Shown here: positions 36,912 through 45,456 of the stretch, piece by piece | Layout of the letters: each line of letters starts with the position of its first letter | Numbering within the stretch: the stretch's first letter is position 1 | Origin: Bradyrhizobium sp. LTSP885 | Lineage (GTDB): Bacteria; Pseudomonadota; Alphaproteobacteria; Rhizobiales; Xanthobacteraceae | Direction: 5' to 3' | Length of the DNA stretch: 64,000 bases | NCBI RefSeq assembly: GCF_000938305.1 | Contig: NZ_JYMT01000002.1 | Coordinates: 209,844-273,843, forward strand | Made by a program: the position numbers and the translations under genes | Notes under the pieces: generated by a model | The model's database searches: none | What the model saw: the letters and a program-made list of their open reading frames with translations, nothing else | What the model was told of the DNA's origin: nothing

Positions 36912-37733
36912 GTGGAGATGACAGGGCCGACGGCGGTCGCGCTTGACAACGCGACGGTGGCGTTTCGGTTGGCGGATGGGCGCGTCTATACCGCGGTCGA
37001 GCAGGCAAATCTGGCCGTCGCGCATGGCGAGTTCGTCGCCATTGTCGGGCCGACCGGTTGCGGAAAGTCGACATTGCTGAACGTCGCGGCCGGACTTTTG
37101 AAGCCCGCGGCCGGGACGGCGCGGATCTTCGACAAGCAGCTTTCGGGCTTGAACCGCGATGCCGGCTATTTGTTTCAGGCCGACGCCCTGTTCCCATGGA
37201 AGACCGCGATCGACAATGTCGCAATCGGGCTCGAGATCAGGGGCACGCCGCGGGCCGAGGCGTTGGCGCGCGCGCAAAAATGGCTCGGCTCGGTCGGGCT
37301 TGGCGCCTTCGCCAACCGCTATCCGCACATGCTGTCCGGCGGCCAGCGCAAGCGCGTCGCGCTCGCGCAAGTGTTGATCCGTGATCCAAAAATCCTGCTG
37401 ATGGACGAGCCGTTCGGCCCGCTCGACGCGCAGACCCGGCAGATCATGGGCAATCTGCTGCTGGAATTGTGGACCGCCGACCGCAAGGCGGTGCTGTTCG
37501 TCACCCATGACCTCGAGGAGGCGATCGCGCTCGCCGATCGCGTCGTGATCATGTCGGCCGGCCCTGGCGCCCGGATCATCGGCGACTGGCGCATCGCGCT
37601 GCCGCGGCCGCGCGACATTTCCGAGATCCGCATGGAGAAGGACTTTCACGCCCTGCACCGCGAGATATGGAGCGTGCTGAAGGACGAGGTGATGAAGGGT
37701 TACGTGCAGTCCTCGCAGGCGGGGGCGGCGTGA
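36912..37733 (+). CDS. NitT/TauT-family ABC transporter ATP-binding protein
   Basis: A 273-residue ABC ATPase of the nitrate/sulfonate/taurine class. Walker A GPTGCGKSTLL, Q-loop AGYLFQADALFPWKT (the FPWxT pattern is typical of SsuB/TauB), signature LSGGQRKRVALAQVL, Walker B ILLMDEPFGPLD, H-loop THDLEEA. GGGAGGTAGGCGC precedes the GTG start. The permease start overlaps the stop as TGATG. No binding-protein gene adjoins; one of the matching type lies at 43491. Confidence 0.92.
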   Translation: MEMTGPTAVALDNATVAFRLADGRVYTAVEQANLAVAHGEFVAIVGPTGCGKSTLLNVAAGLLKPAAGTARIFDKQLSGLNRDAGYLFQADALFPWKTAIDNVAIGLEIRGTPRAEALARAQKWLGSVGLGAFANRYPHMLSGGQRKRVALAQVLIRDPKILLMDEPFGPLDAQTRQIMGNLLLELWTADRKAVLFVTHDLEEAIALADRVVIMSAGPGARIIGDWRIALPRPRDISEIRMEKDFHALHREIWSVLKDEVMKGYVQSSQAGAA

Positions 37734-38518
37734 TGTCACGCGTGACTTTGTTGTCGCTGCAAATCCTGGTCGCCGTCGTCGCGCTCGCGCTGTGGCAGTT
37801 CCTCACGTCGGTGCCGGTGTTCGGCAAAATCCTGCTGCCGCCGTTCTTCTTCTCCAACCCGGTCGACGTGTTCAGCCAGATCGTCAACTGGTTCTACACC
37901 GGCGTGATCTGGAAGCATCTCGCGATCACGCTGTGGGAATCGATCCTTGCCTTCGTGATCGGCTCGGCTGCCGGCATCCTGGTCGGCTTCTGGTTCGCGC
38001 GGCAGCCGCGCGTCGCCGCGGTGTTCGATCCCTATGTAAAGATGGCCAATGCGCTGCCGCGCGTCGTGCTGGCGCCGATCTTCGCGCTGTGGTTCGGGCT
38101 CGGCGTCTGGTCCAAGGTCGCGCTCGGTGTCACGCTGGTGTTCTTCATCGTATTCTTCAACGTCTACCAGGGCGTCAAGGAAGTCCCGACCACGGTGCTC
38201 GACAACGGCCGCATGCTCGGCATGAGCGAGCGGCAATTGATGCGCCACGTCTACTGGCCGTCGGCGCTGTCCTGGATGTTCTCTTCCCTGCACACCTCGG
38301 TCGGCTTCGCGGTGGTCGGCGCTGTGGTCGGCGAATATCTCGGCGCCGCCGCCGGCCTCGGCTATCTGATCCAGCAGGCCGAGGGAACGTTCGACGTCGG
38401 CGGCGTGTTCGCCGGCATGTTCGTGCTGTCGGCGTTCGTCATCCTGATCGACATGGCCGTGACTGTGGTGGAGAAGCGGCTGCTTGTCTGGCGGCCGACG
38501 GTGGCGCCGCGGGATTAG
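37733..38518 (+). CDS. NitT/TauT-family ABC transporter permease
   Basis: A 261-residue membrane protein with about six hydrophobic segments and the EAA loop VLDNGRMLGMSERQLMRHVYWP. It belongs to the SsuC/TauC/ThiX-like permeases. It starts at the ATG overlapping the ATPase stop codon, so the pair is translated together. The transported compound is not evident. Confidence 0.92.
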   Translation: MSRVTLLSLQILVAVVALALWQFLTSVPVFGKILLPPFFFSNPVDVFSQIVNWFYTGVIWKHLAITLWESILAFVIGSAAGILVGFWFARQPRVAAVFDPYVKMANALPRVVLAPIFALWFGLGVWSKVALGVTLVFFIVFFNVYQGVKEVPTTVLDNGRMLGMSERQLMRHVYWPSALSWMFSSLHTSVGFAVVGAVVGEYLGAAAGLGYLIQQAEGTFDVGGVFAGMFVLSAFVILIDMAVTVVEKRLLVWRPTVAPRD

Positions 38519-38633
38519 GACGGGCCCGCCGCGAGTTGATCTCCACGTGCGGCGACATAGATGAAGCTGTGCCCGACTCGGCCACCACAGCGGCTCCTAT
38601 CATCGCACCATTCAACCCGAAGAGTACTCGCTC

Positions 38634-39350
38634 ATGCGCCCCCACATCATCTGCCACATGGGCACGTCGATCGACGGCCGCCTTCATCCCAGCCGTTTTA
38701 CCGCGGTGGCGGCGGGCATCTCTGCCAGTGTCCTGCGCGGACATTATGAAAGGATCCACGACGGCTTCGACGCCGATGGATGGATCATCGGCCGCAAAAC
38801 CATGAGCGAAATGGCCAAAGGAACCGAGCGACACATCGCCAAGGCGCTAAGGGTTCCACGCGAGACCCACGTCGCCAGGCGCCATGGCCGCAAGCTCGCG
38901 GTCGGTATCGACCCTTCGGGCCGCGTCCACTATGGCAAGGACAATGTCGGCGGCGACCACGCCGTGGCGGTGCTGGGCGAGCAAGTCTCCGACGCCTATC
39001 TCGCCGAACTGCGCGAGGACGGCGTGTCCTATATCTTTGCTGGCCCAAAGGGCGATGATCTGCCCCGCGCCATGGAGCAGCTTGGCTCGGTGTTCGGCGT
39101 CAAGAAGATGCTTCTTGAAGGCGGCGGCGGGATCAATGGCGCGTTCCTCAAGCACAGGCTGATCGACGAATTCAGCACGTTGATCCATCCGGCCGTCGAC
39201 GGCGTGGCTGGGACGCAAAGCATCGTCGACTATCACGGCCCGGAAGGCGATCGACCCGGCGCCGGGCAGGCGCTCCGGCTGACCCACTGCGAGACGCTCG
39301 AGGGCGGCATGGTCTGGCTGCGTCACGCCGTGGAGCGTGCACCCGGTTGA
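38634..39350 (+). CDS. RibD C-terminal/dihydrofolate reductase-like protein
   Basis: A 238-residue single-domain reductase of the RibD-C/DHFR-like fold: HIICHMGTSIDGRLHPSRF at the N-terminus, DGWIIGRKTMSEM (NADPH-binding region), MLLEGGGGINGAFLKHRLIDEF near the C-terminus (GGxxxN signature). Free-standing members reduce pteridine- or riboflavin-related or unrelated substrates and are often misnamed. Flanking genes do not indicate riboflavin synthesis. Confidence 0.85.
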   Translation: MRPHIICHMGTSIDGRLHPSRFTAVAAGISASVLRGHYERIHDGFDADGWIIGRKTMSEMAKGTERHIAKALRVPRETHVARRHGRKLAVGIDPSGRVHYGKDNVGGDHAVAVLGEQVSDAYLAELREDGVSYIFAGPKGDDLPRAMEQLGSVFGVKKMLLEGGGGINGAFLKHRLIDEFSTLIHPAVDGVAGTQSIVDYHGPEGDRPGAGQALRLTHCETLEGGMVWLRHAVERAPG

Positions 39351-39423
39351 TGGGGCTGCGATAGCCAGTGCCGTGATCGCGGCGTGGGATACGGCGTGTC
39401 AGGCATCTCGCCGAGCGCGACAA

Positions 39424-40269
39424 TCACGCGGGTTCAACTGCGGGCGTCGAGTCCATCAGCCCGCGGATCTTGTCCACCACATCAGGGTCGGTCGGATTGT
39501 AGACGATCATGCTGAGGTCCGGACGGCCATCGATCGCGAACGCGGAATATTCGAAGGAGACCGGGCCGAGAACGGGGTGCCTGAGGTGCTTGACGGCCTC
39601 CCCGTGGCTGCGAACGTCGTTGTCGCGCCACATCGCCGCGAATTCGGGGCTCAGCCGGCAGAGCTCATCGACGAGTGGTTGCACCTCCGCCGCGGCGCCT
39701 GCGCGCGCGGCGTCGACCCTGAATGCGCCCACCACGAACCGCGCCACGCTCTCCCAATTGGCCTGCGCGGCGCGGACGCGCGGATCGAGAAAGATGAATC
39801 GCAAGACGTTGCGCTGGTGCGGCGGCAGCGCGCCATAGTCGGTCAGCATGATGGTCGCGGCCCTGTTCCAGGCCACGATATCCCAGGTCGCGGTCCTGAT
39901 GATGGCGGGGCTCGGCAGCAAGGCGTCGAGCACGCGCTGCAGCCGCGGCGTTACACCTTCGTTCTTCTGGTAGCGCACCTCGGGCGAGCGGCCGAGGCCG
40001 AGCAGGAACAGATGCTCGCGCTCGACATCCGTCAGCATCAGCGCGCGGGCAATCCTGTCGAGCACATCGGCCGAGGGCGCGCCGCCGCGGCCCTGTTCGA
40101 GCCATGTGTACCAGGTCGCACTGATGTTGGCGCGCTGCGCGACTTCCTCGCGGCGCAGGCCGGGCGTGCGCCGGCGCCCTGAAGGAAAGCCGAACGCGGC
40201 CGGATCGAGCTTGGCGCGGCGGCCCTTCAGATAGGTCCCGAGCAGGTTTTCAGCGACGTATTCGCTCAT
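39424..40269 (-). CDS. XRE regulator with MmyB-like ligand-binding domain
   Basis: A 281-residue regulator. HTH at about residues 10-75 (LGTYLKGRRAKL, RTPGLRREEVAQRANISATWYTWLEQGRG). The MmyB-like PAS-type ligand domain occupies about residues 100-275 (VLDALLPSPAIIRTATWDIVAWN and HLRHPVLGPVSFEYSAFAIDG). Relatives often control an adjacent oxidoreductase. Here the divergent neighbour is an NAD-dependent epimerase, with a 92-base gap carrying inverted repeats. Confidence 0.92.
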   Translation of the reverse strand: MSEYVAENLLGTYLKGRRAKLDPAAFGFPSGRRRTPGLRREEVAQRANISATWYTWLEQGRGGAPSADVLDRIARALMLTDVEREHLFLLGLGRSPEVRYQKNEGVTPRLQRVLDALLPSPAIIRTATWDIVAWNRAATIMLTDYGALPPHQRNVLRFIFLDPRVRAAQANWESVARFVVGAFRVDAARAGAAAEVQPLVDELCRLSPEFAAMWRDNDVRSHGEAVKHLRHPVLGPVSFEYSAFAIDGRPDLSMIVYNPTDPDVVDKIRGLMDSTPAVEPA

Positions 40270-40272
40270 CCG

Positions 40273-40322
40273 GTTAGCTATTATACCATGATAAGATCAC
40301 TACTTTACCAGAATAGCCTAAC
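40273..40322. promoter_or_regulatory. Wide inverted repeat in the XRE/epimerase divergent promoter
   Basis: GTTAGCTATT at 40273-40282 is matched by AATAGCCTAAC at 40312-40322, the reverse complement with one extra base. The arms flank an AT-rich core that should hold the two promoters, starting 4 bases before the regulator gene. They could be paired half-operators for looping or a wide dyad. Confidence 0.4.
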
Positions 40323-40333
40323 AGCCGAGATGT

Positions 40334-40355
40334 GTCTCCAACGAAACTTGGAGAC
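40334..40355 (+). promoter_or_regulatory. Perfect dyad overlapping the epimerase ribosome site
   Basis: GTCTCCAA and TTGGAGAC form an eight-base perfect inverted repeat with a CGAAAC spacer. The right arm contains GGAG at 40350-40353, the likely Shine-Dalgarno of the ATG at 40362. It can act as an operator in DNA or as a hairpin hiding the ribosome site in RNA. Confidence 0.5.
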
Positions 40356-40361
40356 TTGCTC

Positions 40362-41255
40362 ATGCGCATATTTGTCACTGGAGCCACCGGTTGGGTCGGC
40401 TCGGCCGTTACGAAAGACCTGATCGCCGCCGGCCATCAGGTGCTCGGCATGACCCGCTCGGACAAGGGCGCGGAAGCACTGGCCGCCGATGGCGCCGAGG
40501 TTCACTACGGGACGCTCGAAGATCTGGATAGCCTGCGAAGCGGCGCGGCGCAGTCGGACGCCGTGATCCATTGCGCCTTCAATCACGACTTTTCGAGGTT
40601 CGCACAGAACTGCGAGGATGACCGCCGCGCCATCGAGGCACTTGGCGCTGTGTTGGAAGGGTCGAAGCGCCCGTTGATCACCACGTCTGGCGTCGCGCGC
40701 GTGGCGCTAGGCCGCGTCGCGACCGAGGACGATCCGCCGATTCCCGTCTCGTCCACCTATCCGCGCGCGTCCGAAGCGACGACCACGGCGGTGGCGGCGC
40801 GCGGCGTGCGCGCCGCCGTGGTCCGGCTTCCGCCGTCGGTACATGGTCATGGCGATCATGGTTTCGTGCCACGTCTCGTCAGCTTCGCGCGCGAGAAGGG
40901 CATCTCCGTCTATATCGGCGAGGGGCTCAACCGCTGGCCGGGGGTGCATCGCCTCGATGCGGCGCGCGTCTATCGCCTTGCGCTCGAGCGTGGCGTCGAA
41001 GGCGGACCGTTCCATGCCGTGGCCGACGAGGGCGTGCCGTTCAAGGCAATCGCCGAGGTGATTGCCCGCCGCCTCAACATTCCCCTGGTCTCGAAATCGC
41101 CTGACGAAGCGATGGAGCACTTCGGCTTCTTCGGCCGATTCGTGAGTTTCGACGTTCCAACCTCCAGCGCGCGCACCAGGTCGCGGCTCGACTGGCAGCC
41201 GCAACAGCCTGGGCTGATCGCCGATATCGATCACCCCGCCTATTTCGCGCAATAG
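40362..41255 (+). CDS. NAD-dependent epimerase/dehydratase (extended/atypical SDR)
   Basis: A 297-residue SDR protein: [16 protein letters not shown] (GxxGxxG nucleotide site), [26 protein letters not shown] and ITTSGVARV in place of the usual Ser region. The active-site Tyr-x-x-x-Lys is not in canonical form, as in atypical SDRs. The ATG at 40362 gives the standard N-terminus; the GTG at 40332 lies in a dyad. It is divergent from the XRE/MmyB regulator and likely its target. Confidence 0.88.
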   Translation: MRIFVTGATGWVGSAVTKDLIAAGHQVLGMTRSDKGAEALAADGAEVHYGTLEDLDSLRSGAAQSDAVIHCAFNHDFSRFAQNCEDDRRAIEALGAVLEGSKRPLITTSGVARVALGRVATEDDPPIPVSSTYPRASEATTTAVAARGVRAAVVRLPPSVHGHGDHGFVPRLVSFAREKGISVYIGEGLNRWPGVHRLDAARVYRLALERGVEGGPFHAVADEGVPFKAIAEVIARRLNIPLVSKSPDEAMEHFGFFGRFVSFDVPTSSARTRSRLDWQPQQPGLIADIDHPAYFAQ

Positions 41256-41264
41256 CGATTGACC

Positions 41265-41350
41265 GTCATTGCGAGGAGCAAAGCGACGAAGCAATCTATG
41301 CGTCCGCGTGCGCGGAGAGATGGATTGCTTCGCTGGTGCTCGCAATGGCG
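41265..41350. repeat. Palindromic REP-like repeat
   Basis: GTCATTGCGAGGAGCAAAGCGACGAAGCA at the left mirrors TGGATTGCTTCGCTGGTGCTCGCAATGGCG at the right around a GTCCGCGTGCGCGGA centre. It is a diverged relative of the repeat at 16631-16714 and lies just after the epimerase stop. Confidence 0.75.
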
Positions 41351-41365
41351 GGTGAGGGAGCTTCG

Positions 41366-41420
41366 TCAATCCAGCAGCTTCGCATCGTCGGGCACCTGCA
41401 GCGGCGCCTTGATTGCGGCT
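41366..41420 (-). pseudogene. Fragment of a duplicated cupin gene (3' end only)
   Basis: Read on the minus strand these bases encode AAIKAPLQVPDDAKLLD followed by a stop, almost the same as the last residues of the cupin protein encoded at 42894-43343 (AIAIKTPPQAPDDTKLLD, stop). DNA identity is clear over about 50 bases and then ends; upstream of it no cupin sequence remains. The MFS gene lies between the fragment and the intact gene. Confidence 0.7.
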
Positions 41421-41564
41421 GTTCGAGATCGAACGACAAGCCCGCGCTAGGTCGTGTAACACTTGCGCCATCATTCGTGACTCGTCTTCCGCGGACGGCG
41501 CGTGCATGAAGGGGCGAGGCCGTGCAGGGAGCGGGCTTGGGGGCTTTGGGGGCCAGGGGCGCAA

Positions 41565-42800
41565 ATGCTCGACGAAACGTCACCGCGTTATGCCGGCTGG
41601 CGTGTCGTGCTTGCCTGCTTCCTGATGGCGTTGTCGATCTTCGGCTTCGCCTTGTATGGCCACGGTGTCTACCTGGCCGAGTTGCAGCGCTTGAACGGCT
41701 GGTCGGCCTCGCTGATATCGGGCGCAAGCACGCTCTCGCTCCTGATAGGCAATGTGGTTGTCATATTCACCGACGAGATCGTGGCGCGCCTTGGAGTGAG
41801 GCGCCTTGTGCTCGCGGGAATCGCGAGCCTTGCCGGCTCGATGGCGCTGCTCGCATTTGCGTCCGCACCCTGGACGCTCTACGCGGCGTTTGCGCTGATG
41901 TCGCTCGGATGGGTCGGGATGGGCACGGTCGTCATTTCTGCGCTTGTCGGCTCATGGTTCGTGAAGCGGCGAGGCCTGGCGATCAGCCTGGCATTCCTCG
42001 GTGCAAGCTCGGGTGGCGTCATCGTGACGCCGCTGCTGGTGCTGCTCGTCGCCCATGTCGGCTTCCAGGCGGCGATGCTGATCGCGGGCACGGCCATGGT
42101 TGCCATTCTCGTGCCGGTCACCTTCGCCTGGGTTGGCGCGCCGTCAGCATCCGCCGGCCCGGTCGTCCCAAGGATAGGCGATCCGTCCCAACCGCAAGCA
42201 AGCGTGCGGCCTGACGGCATCTCGCGTCGGCAGGTCGTGCGGCGGCTGGCGTTCTGGACAATCGCGATTCCCTTCGCGCTGGGCGTGATGGCGCAGGTCG
42301 GCTTCATCGTGCACCAGATCGCAATCCTGGAGCCGAAGATCGGTCCCGTGCGCGCCGGGCTTGCTGTCAGCGTGATGACATCGATGGCGATTGTCGGACG
42401 GCTTTCCCTCGGCATGGTCGCCGATCGCATCGATCCGCGGATTGCGGCGGCGGCATCTCTCCTGAGCCAGGCCGCGGCTTTGCTGGCGATCTGGCAGACG
42501 GACGATGTTCGGATGGTCCTCGCAGCCTCCGCCGTCTTCGGCTTTTCCATCGGCAACCTCATCACGCTGCCGCCGCTGATCATTCATCGGGAGTTTGACG
42601 CAACGGGCTTTACGGTGGTCATGGGGCTGTTCACGGCGATCAGCGGGACGATCGGCGCGCTGGGTCCCGGATTGATCGGCCTGGTGCGCGGCTGGAGCGG
42701 CGACTATGGGGCGGCGCTCGTGCTCTCGATCGTGCTGGAAATCATCGCCGCCGCGATCGTCGCCGTGCGAAGTTTTTCGAGTCCGCCTTACGATGCCTAG
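41565..42800 (+). CDS. MFS transporter
   Basis: A 411-residue carrier with about twelve membrane segments, resembling MFS proteins of the oxalate/formate or monocarboxylate type (YAGWRVVLACFLMALSIFGFALYGHGVYLAEL at the first segment, landmarks GWRVVLACF and YLAELQRLNGWS). The ATG at 41565 gives the usual short cytoplasmic start; the frame extends upstream to 41502 without further signal. Substrate unknown. No cotranscribed partner. Confidence 0.86.
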   Translation: MLDETSPRYAGWRVVLACFLMALSIFGFALYGHGVYLAELQRLNGWSASLISGASTLSLLIGNVVVIFTDEIVARLGVRRLVLAGIASLAGSMALLAFASAPWTLYAAFALMSLGWVGMGTVVISALVGSWFVKRRGLAISLAFLGASSGGVIVTPLLVLLVAHVGFQAAMLIAGTAMVAILVPVTFAWVGAPSASAGPVVPRIGDPSQPQASVRPDGISRRQVVRRLAFWTIAIPFALGVMAQVGFIVHQIAILEPKIGPVRAGLAVSVMTSMAIVGRLSLGMVADRIDPRIAAAASLLSQAAALLAIWQTDDVRMVLAASAVFGFSIGNLITLPPLIIHREFDATGFTVVMGLFTAISGTIGALGPGLIGLVRGWSGDYGAALVLSIVLEIIAAAIVAVRSFSSPPYDA

Positions 42801-42809
42801 GATTTGTTA

Positions 42810-42881
42810 GTCATTCCGGGGCGCGCACAGCGCGAACCCGGAATCTCGAGATTCCGGGTTCGCTTCGCGCCCCGGAATGAC
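42810..42881. repeat. Palindromic repeat
   Basis: GTCATTCCGGGGCGCG and CGCGCCCCGGAATGAC are perfect complements at the ends. Inner arms GCGAACCCGGAATCT and AGATTCCGGGTTCGC are also complementary around CGAG, so almost the whole 72 bases form one long hairpin. It lies between the convergent MFS and cupin genes. The outer ends recur at 52750-52852. Confidence 0.85.
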
Positions 42882-42893
42882 GACAAGCGGTCG

Positions 42894-43343
42894 TCAATCC
42901 AGCAGCTTCGTATCGTCAGGCGCCTGGGGCGGGGTCTTGATCGCGATCGCCTTCAGCGGGCGGCCGTTCGGCTTGGTGCCGCCATGCGGGGTGCCTTTCG
43001 GAATCACGATGAGATCGCCCGGTTTCACCGCGATCTCCTTGTCGCCGAGCCAGACCGTGCCGGTGCCTTCCAGGATGAACTGCATCTCATTGGTGTTGGG
43101 ATGCATGTGCTTCGGCACGTTGCCGTCCTGGATCGAGACGGTGGCGCCATCGGCGGACACGAACGTCCTTGAGCGGAGGCCGCCGGCATTGGCCGCGCCG
43201 AGCTGGTCGCCCTCGATCTCGCCGGTATGGATGACCTGCGCGGTGATAGCATCGGCGGCGAGCGCCGGGCGCAGCAAATGAGTGACGCCGCAGCCGGCAG
43301 CGAAGGCTGCGACAAGCGACAACGTCGTGGCAATGCGATTCAT
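42894..43343 (-). CDS. Secreted cupin-domain protein
   Basis: A 149-residue protein with an N-terminal signal or anchor (ATTLSLVAAFAAGCGVTHLL) and a single cupin barrel. KHMHPNTNEMQFILEGTGTVWLG is motif 1 (metal-binding His/His/Glu) and PGDLIVIPKGTPHGG is motif 2. The Cys at about residue 18 is not in a clear lipobox. It may bind a metal or small ligand in the periplasm. Its 3' end is duplicated at 41366-41420. Confidence 0.86.
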   Translation of the reverse strand: MNRIATTLSLVAAFAAGCGVTHLLRPALAADAITAQVIHTGEIEGDQLGAANAGGLRSRTFVSADGATVSIQDGNVPKHMHPNTNEMQFILEGTGTVWLGDKEIAVKPGDLIVIPKGTPHGGTKPNGRPLKAIAIKTPPQAPDDTKLLD

Positions 43344-43490
43344 GAGAAGGGTCCCTTGGTGTTCCTCTGGAGTTTCTTGTAGGGCGGATGCTATGCCGCT
43401 GATACAGGATTGACCAGTTATCGGAAAGTCGCCTTCTCAAGCCTGCCGCGCTGCACTATCGTGCCGCCAAATTTGGAAGTGGAGGACGTC

Positions 43491-44516
43491 ATGAGGACGA
43501 TGTTTGACAAGGTGGCGGGTGCATTGCTGGCGCTCGTGCTCGGCACGGGCCTTGCCGCGGCGCAAACCAAAATCACCGTCGCGGTCGGTGGCGGCGCCTG
43601 CCTCTGCTATCTGCCGACGGTGCTGGCCAAGCAGCTCGGCGAATACGACAAAGCCGGGCTCGCGGTCGAGCTGGTCGACCTCAAGGGCGGCTCTGACGCG
43701 CTCAGGGCGGTGCTCGGCGGCAGCGCCGACGTCGTCTCCGGCTATTTCGATCACTGCGTCAACCTCGCGGCCAAGAAGCAGGAGCTGCAGGCGTTCGTGG
43801 TCTATGACCGCTATCCCGGCCTCGTGCTGGTGGTCTCGCCGAAACACACCGGTGAGATCAACTCGGTCAAGGACCTCGCCGGCAAGAAGGTCGGCGTCAG
43901 CGCGCCGGGCTCGTCGACCGATTTCTTCCTGAAATACATGCTGAAGAAGAACGGCCTCGATCCGATGGGCACGTCGGTGATCGGCGTCGGGCTCGGCGCG
44001 ACTGCGGTCGCGGCGATGGAGCAGGGCCAGATCGACGCCGCCGTGATGCTCGATCCCTCCGTTACGGTGCTGCAAGGTAGCTACGCCGACCTCAAGATCC
44101 TGAGCGACACCCGCACCCAGCACGACACGCTCGCGGTGTTCGGCGGCGAATATCCGGGCGGCGCGCTCTATTCGACCACGGCCTGGGTCAACGGGCACGA
44201 GAAGGAGGTGCAGGCGCTGACCAATGCGATCATGGCGACGCTGTCCTGGATCCATTCGCATTCGGCCGAAGAGATCATGGCGAAAATGCCGGAGGAGATC
44301 GTCGGCAAGAACAAGGCCCTCTACCTCGCCGCGCTGAAGAACACGATTCCGATGTTCTCGGAGACCGGCAAGATGGACCCGAAGGGCGCGGATGCGGTGC
44401 TCGCGGTGTTCAGCGAGGGTTCGCCGGAGGTGGCGAAAGCCAACATCGACGTGACCAAGACCTACACCAACAAATATGTCGAGCAGGTCAAGAAGACGAC
44501 GGGGAATGCCAAGTAA
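43491..44516 (+). CDS. NMT1/THI5-like (NitT/TauT-type) ABC substrate-binding protein
   Basis: A 341-residue periplasmic protein: signal peptide ending GTGLAAAQ, then ITVAVGGGACLCYLPTVLAKQLGEY, GGSDALRAVLGGSADVVSGYF and LAGKKVGVSAPGSSTDFFLKYML, all typical of the nitrate/sulfonate/taurine/thiamine-precursor family. The GACLC cysteine pair near the start is unusual. GTGGAGGACG precedes the ATG. No permease or ATPase of the same class adjoins; the nearest are at 36912-38518. The next operon encodes Liv-type components. Confidence 0.88.
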   Translation: MRTMFDKVAGALLALVLGTGLAAAQTKITVAVGGGACLCYLPTVLAKQLGEYDKAGLAVELVDLKGGSDALRAVLGGSADVVSGYFDHCVNLAAKKQELQAFVVYDRYPGLVLVVSPKHTGEINSVKDLAGKKVGVSAPGSSTDFFLKYMLKKNGLDPMGTSVIGVGLGATAVAAMEQGQIDAAVMLDPSVTVLQGSYADLKILSDTRTQHDTLAVFGGEYPGGALYSTTAWVNGHEKEVQALTNAIMATLSWIHSHSAEEIMAKMPEEIVGKNKALYLAALKNTIPMFSETGKMDPKGADAVLAVFSEGSPEVAKANIDVTKTYTNKYVEQVKKTTGNAK

Positions 44517-44523
44517 GCATAGC

Positions 44524-45219
44524 ATGCAGTCTCCGGTCATCCATCGCGTCACCACGCTTGATCTGGCGTTGCAGAAGCGGCCGTGGCCGTTTGCGGACCA
44601 ACGGCGCGCCGAGATCGACGCGCACTTCGCCGCCCAGCAGCGCGCGAAACCGAGCCTGTGGAACGGCCGCGTGCTGCTCGGCCGTGATCCGGTGTTCGCG
44701 GGCGAGCGGCTCAGCGCCAATTATTTCGAGACCGATTTCGCAACCTTCCTCGCCTGGCGCGACTGGGGCTTTCCCGACAAGGAGATATTCAACGGTTTTG
44801 GCATGGGCGCGCTGCTCACCAGCGACGGCGCCTTCGTGATGGGCGAGATGGGCCAGCACACCTCCAATCCCGGACGTATCTACTTTCCGTCAGGCACGCC
44901 CGATCTCGACGACATCAGGGGTGACACCGTGGATATCGCCGGCAGCGTGCTGCGCGAGCTGGAGGAGGAAACTGGCCTCTCTCCGGCCGATTGCCGCGCG
45001 GACGCGGATTGGCACTGCGTCTATACCGGCCCGGCGCTTGCCATGATGCAGATCCTGCGCGTCGACATGCCGGGCGAGGCGCTGCGGGCGCGGCTCGAGG
45101 CCAATCTCGCGCGGCAGGACGATCCCGAACTGGCCGCGATCCATCTGGTGCGCAGCCGCGCCGATCTCAACGCCGCGATGCCGCGCTTCGTCACCGCGTT
45201 CATCGAAACGCAGCTGTAA
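44524..45219 (+). CDS. Nudix hydrolase
   Basis: A 231-residue protein with a Nudix box whose catalytic half RELEEETGL is intact (REUxEExGU), while the upstream Gly and first Glu of the consensus are replaced (DDIRGDTVDIAGSVL precedes it). An N-terminal extension of about 100 residues (WNGRVLLGRDPVFAGERLSANYFETDF) is reminiscent of ADP-sugar or NUDT-like NUDIX families. Probably hydrolyses a nucleotide-linked substrate. It starts 8 bases after the binding-protein gene; the ATG at 44506 is an alternative overlapping start. Confidence 0.85.
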   Translation: MQSPVIHRVTTLDLALQKRPWPFADQRRAEIDAHFAAQQRAKPSLWNGRVLLGRDPVFAGERLSANYFETDFATFLAWRDWGFPDKEIFNGFGMGALLTSDGAFVMGEMGQHTSNPGRIYFPSGTPDLDDIRGDTVDIAGSVLRELEEETGLSPADCRADADWHCVYTGPALAMMQILRVDMPGEALRARLEANLARQDDPELAAIHLVRSRADLNAAMPRFVTAFIETQL

Positions 45220-45284
45220 CCGCGTCCTTGCGGCCATGCGGAAGCTTTGAGCAGGCCTGCGCCGCGCCGACGCAGCCATGGCGC

Positions 45285-45313
45285 TTGACATCATCGGCCG
45301 CTCCCCCTGTGAT
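45285..45313 (+). promoter_or_regulatory. Probable sigma70-type promoter of the liv operon
   Basis: A perfect TTGACA (45285-45290) is followed after 17 bases by TGTGAT (45308-45313). It lies in the 215-base gap before livG, about 50 bases upstream of the strong ribosome site GGGGAGG at 45354. Confidence 0.45.
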
Positions 45314-45363
45314 AGGCACCAAGAAAACAAAAAACGCAGTGCACAATCTCCGGGGAGGAATGT

Positions 45364-45456
45364 ATGCCGGTCACGAAGGCTGCGCGTCGGCCTGCGGCCG
45401 TATCGGTCGCGGATTTGGGGCGTAGGGGACCGCCGTGCTCGCTGTCGAAGGCCTGA
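45364..45456 (+). other. Short ORF with strong ribosome site before livG (leader or remnant of a lost first gene)
   Basis: GGGGAGGAATGT stands directly before an ATG at 45364. The frame encodes only 30 residues (MPVTKAARRPAAVSVADL and a short tail) and stops inside livG, in another reading frame. It sits where livK, the binding-protein gene, usually stands. It may be a leader ORF or the 5' stub of a deleted gene. Confidence 0.3.
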
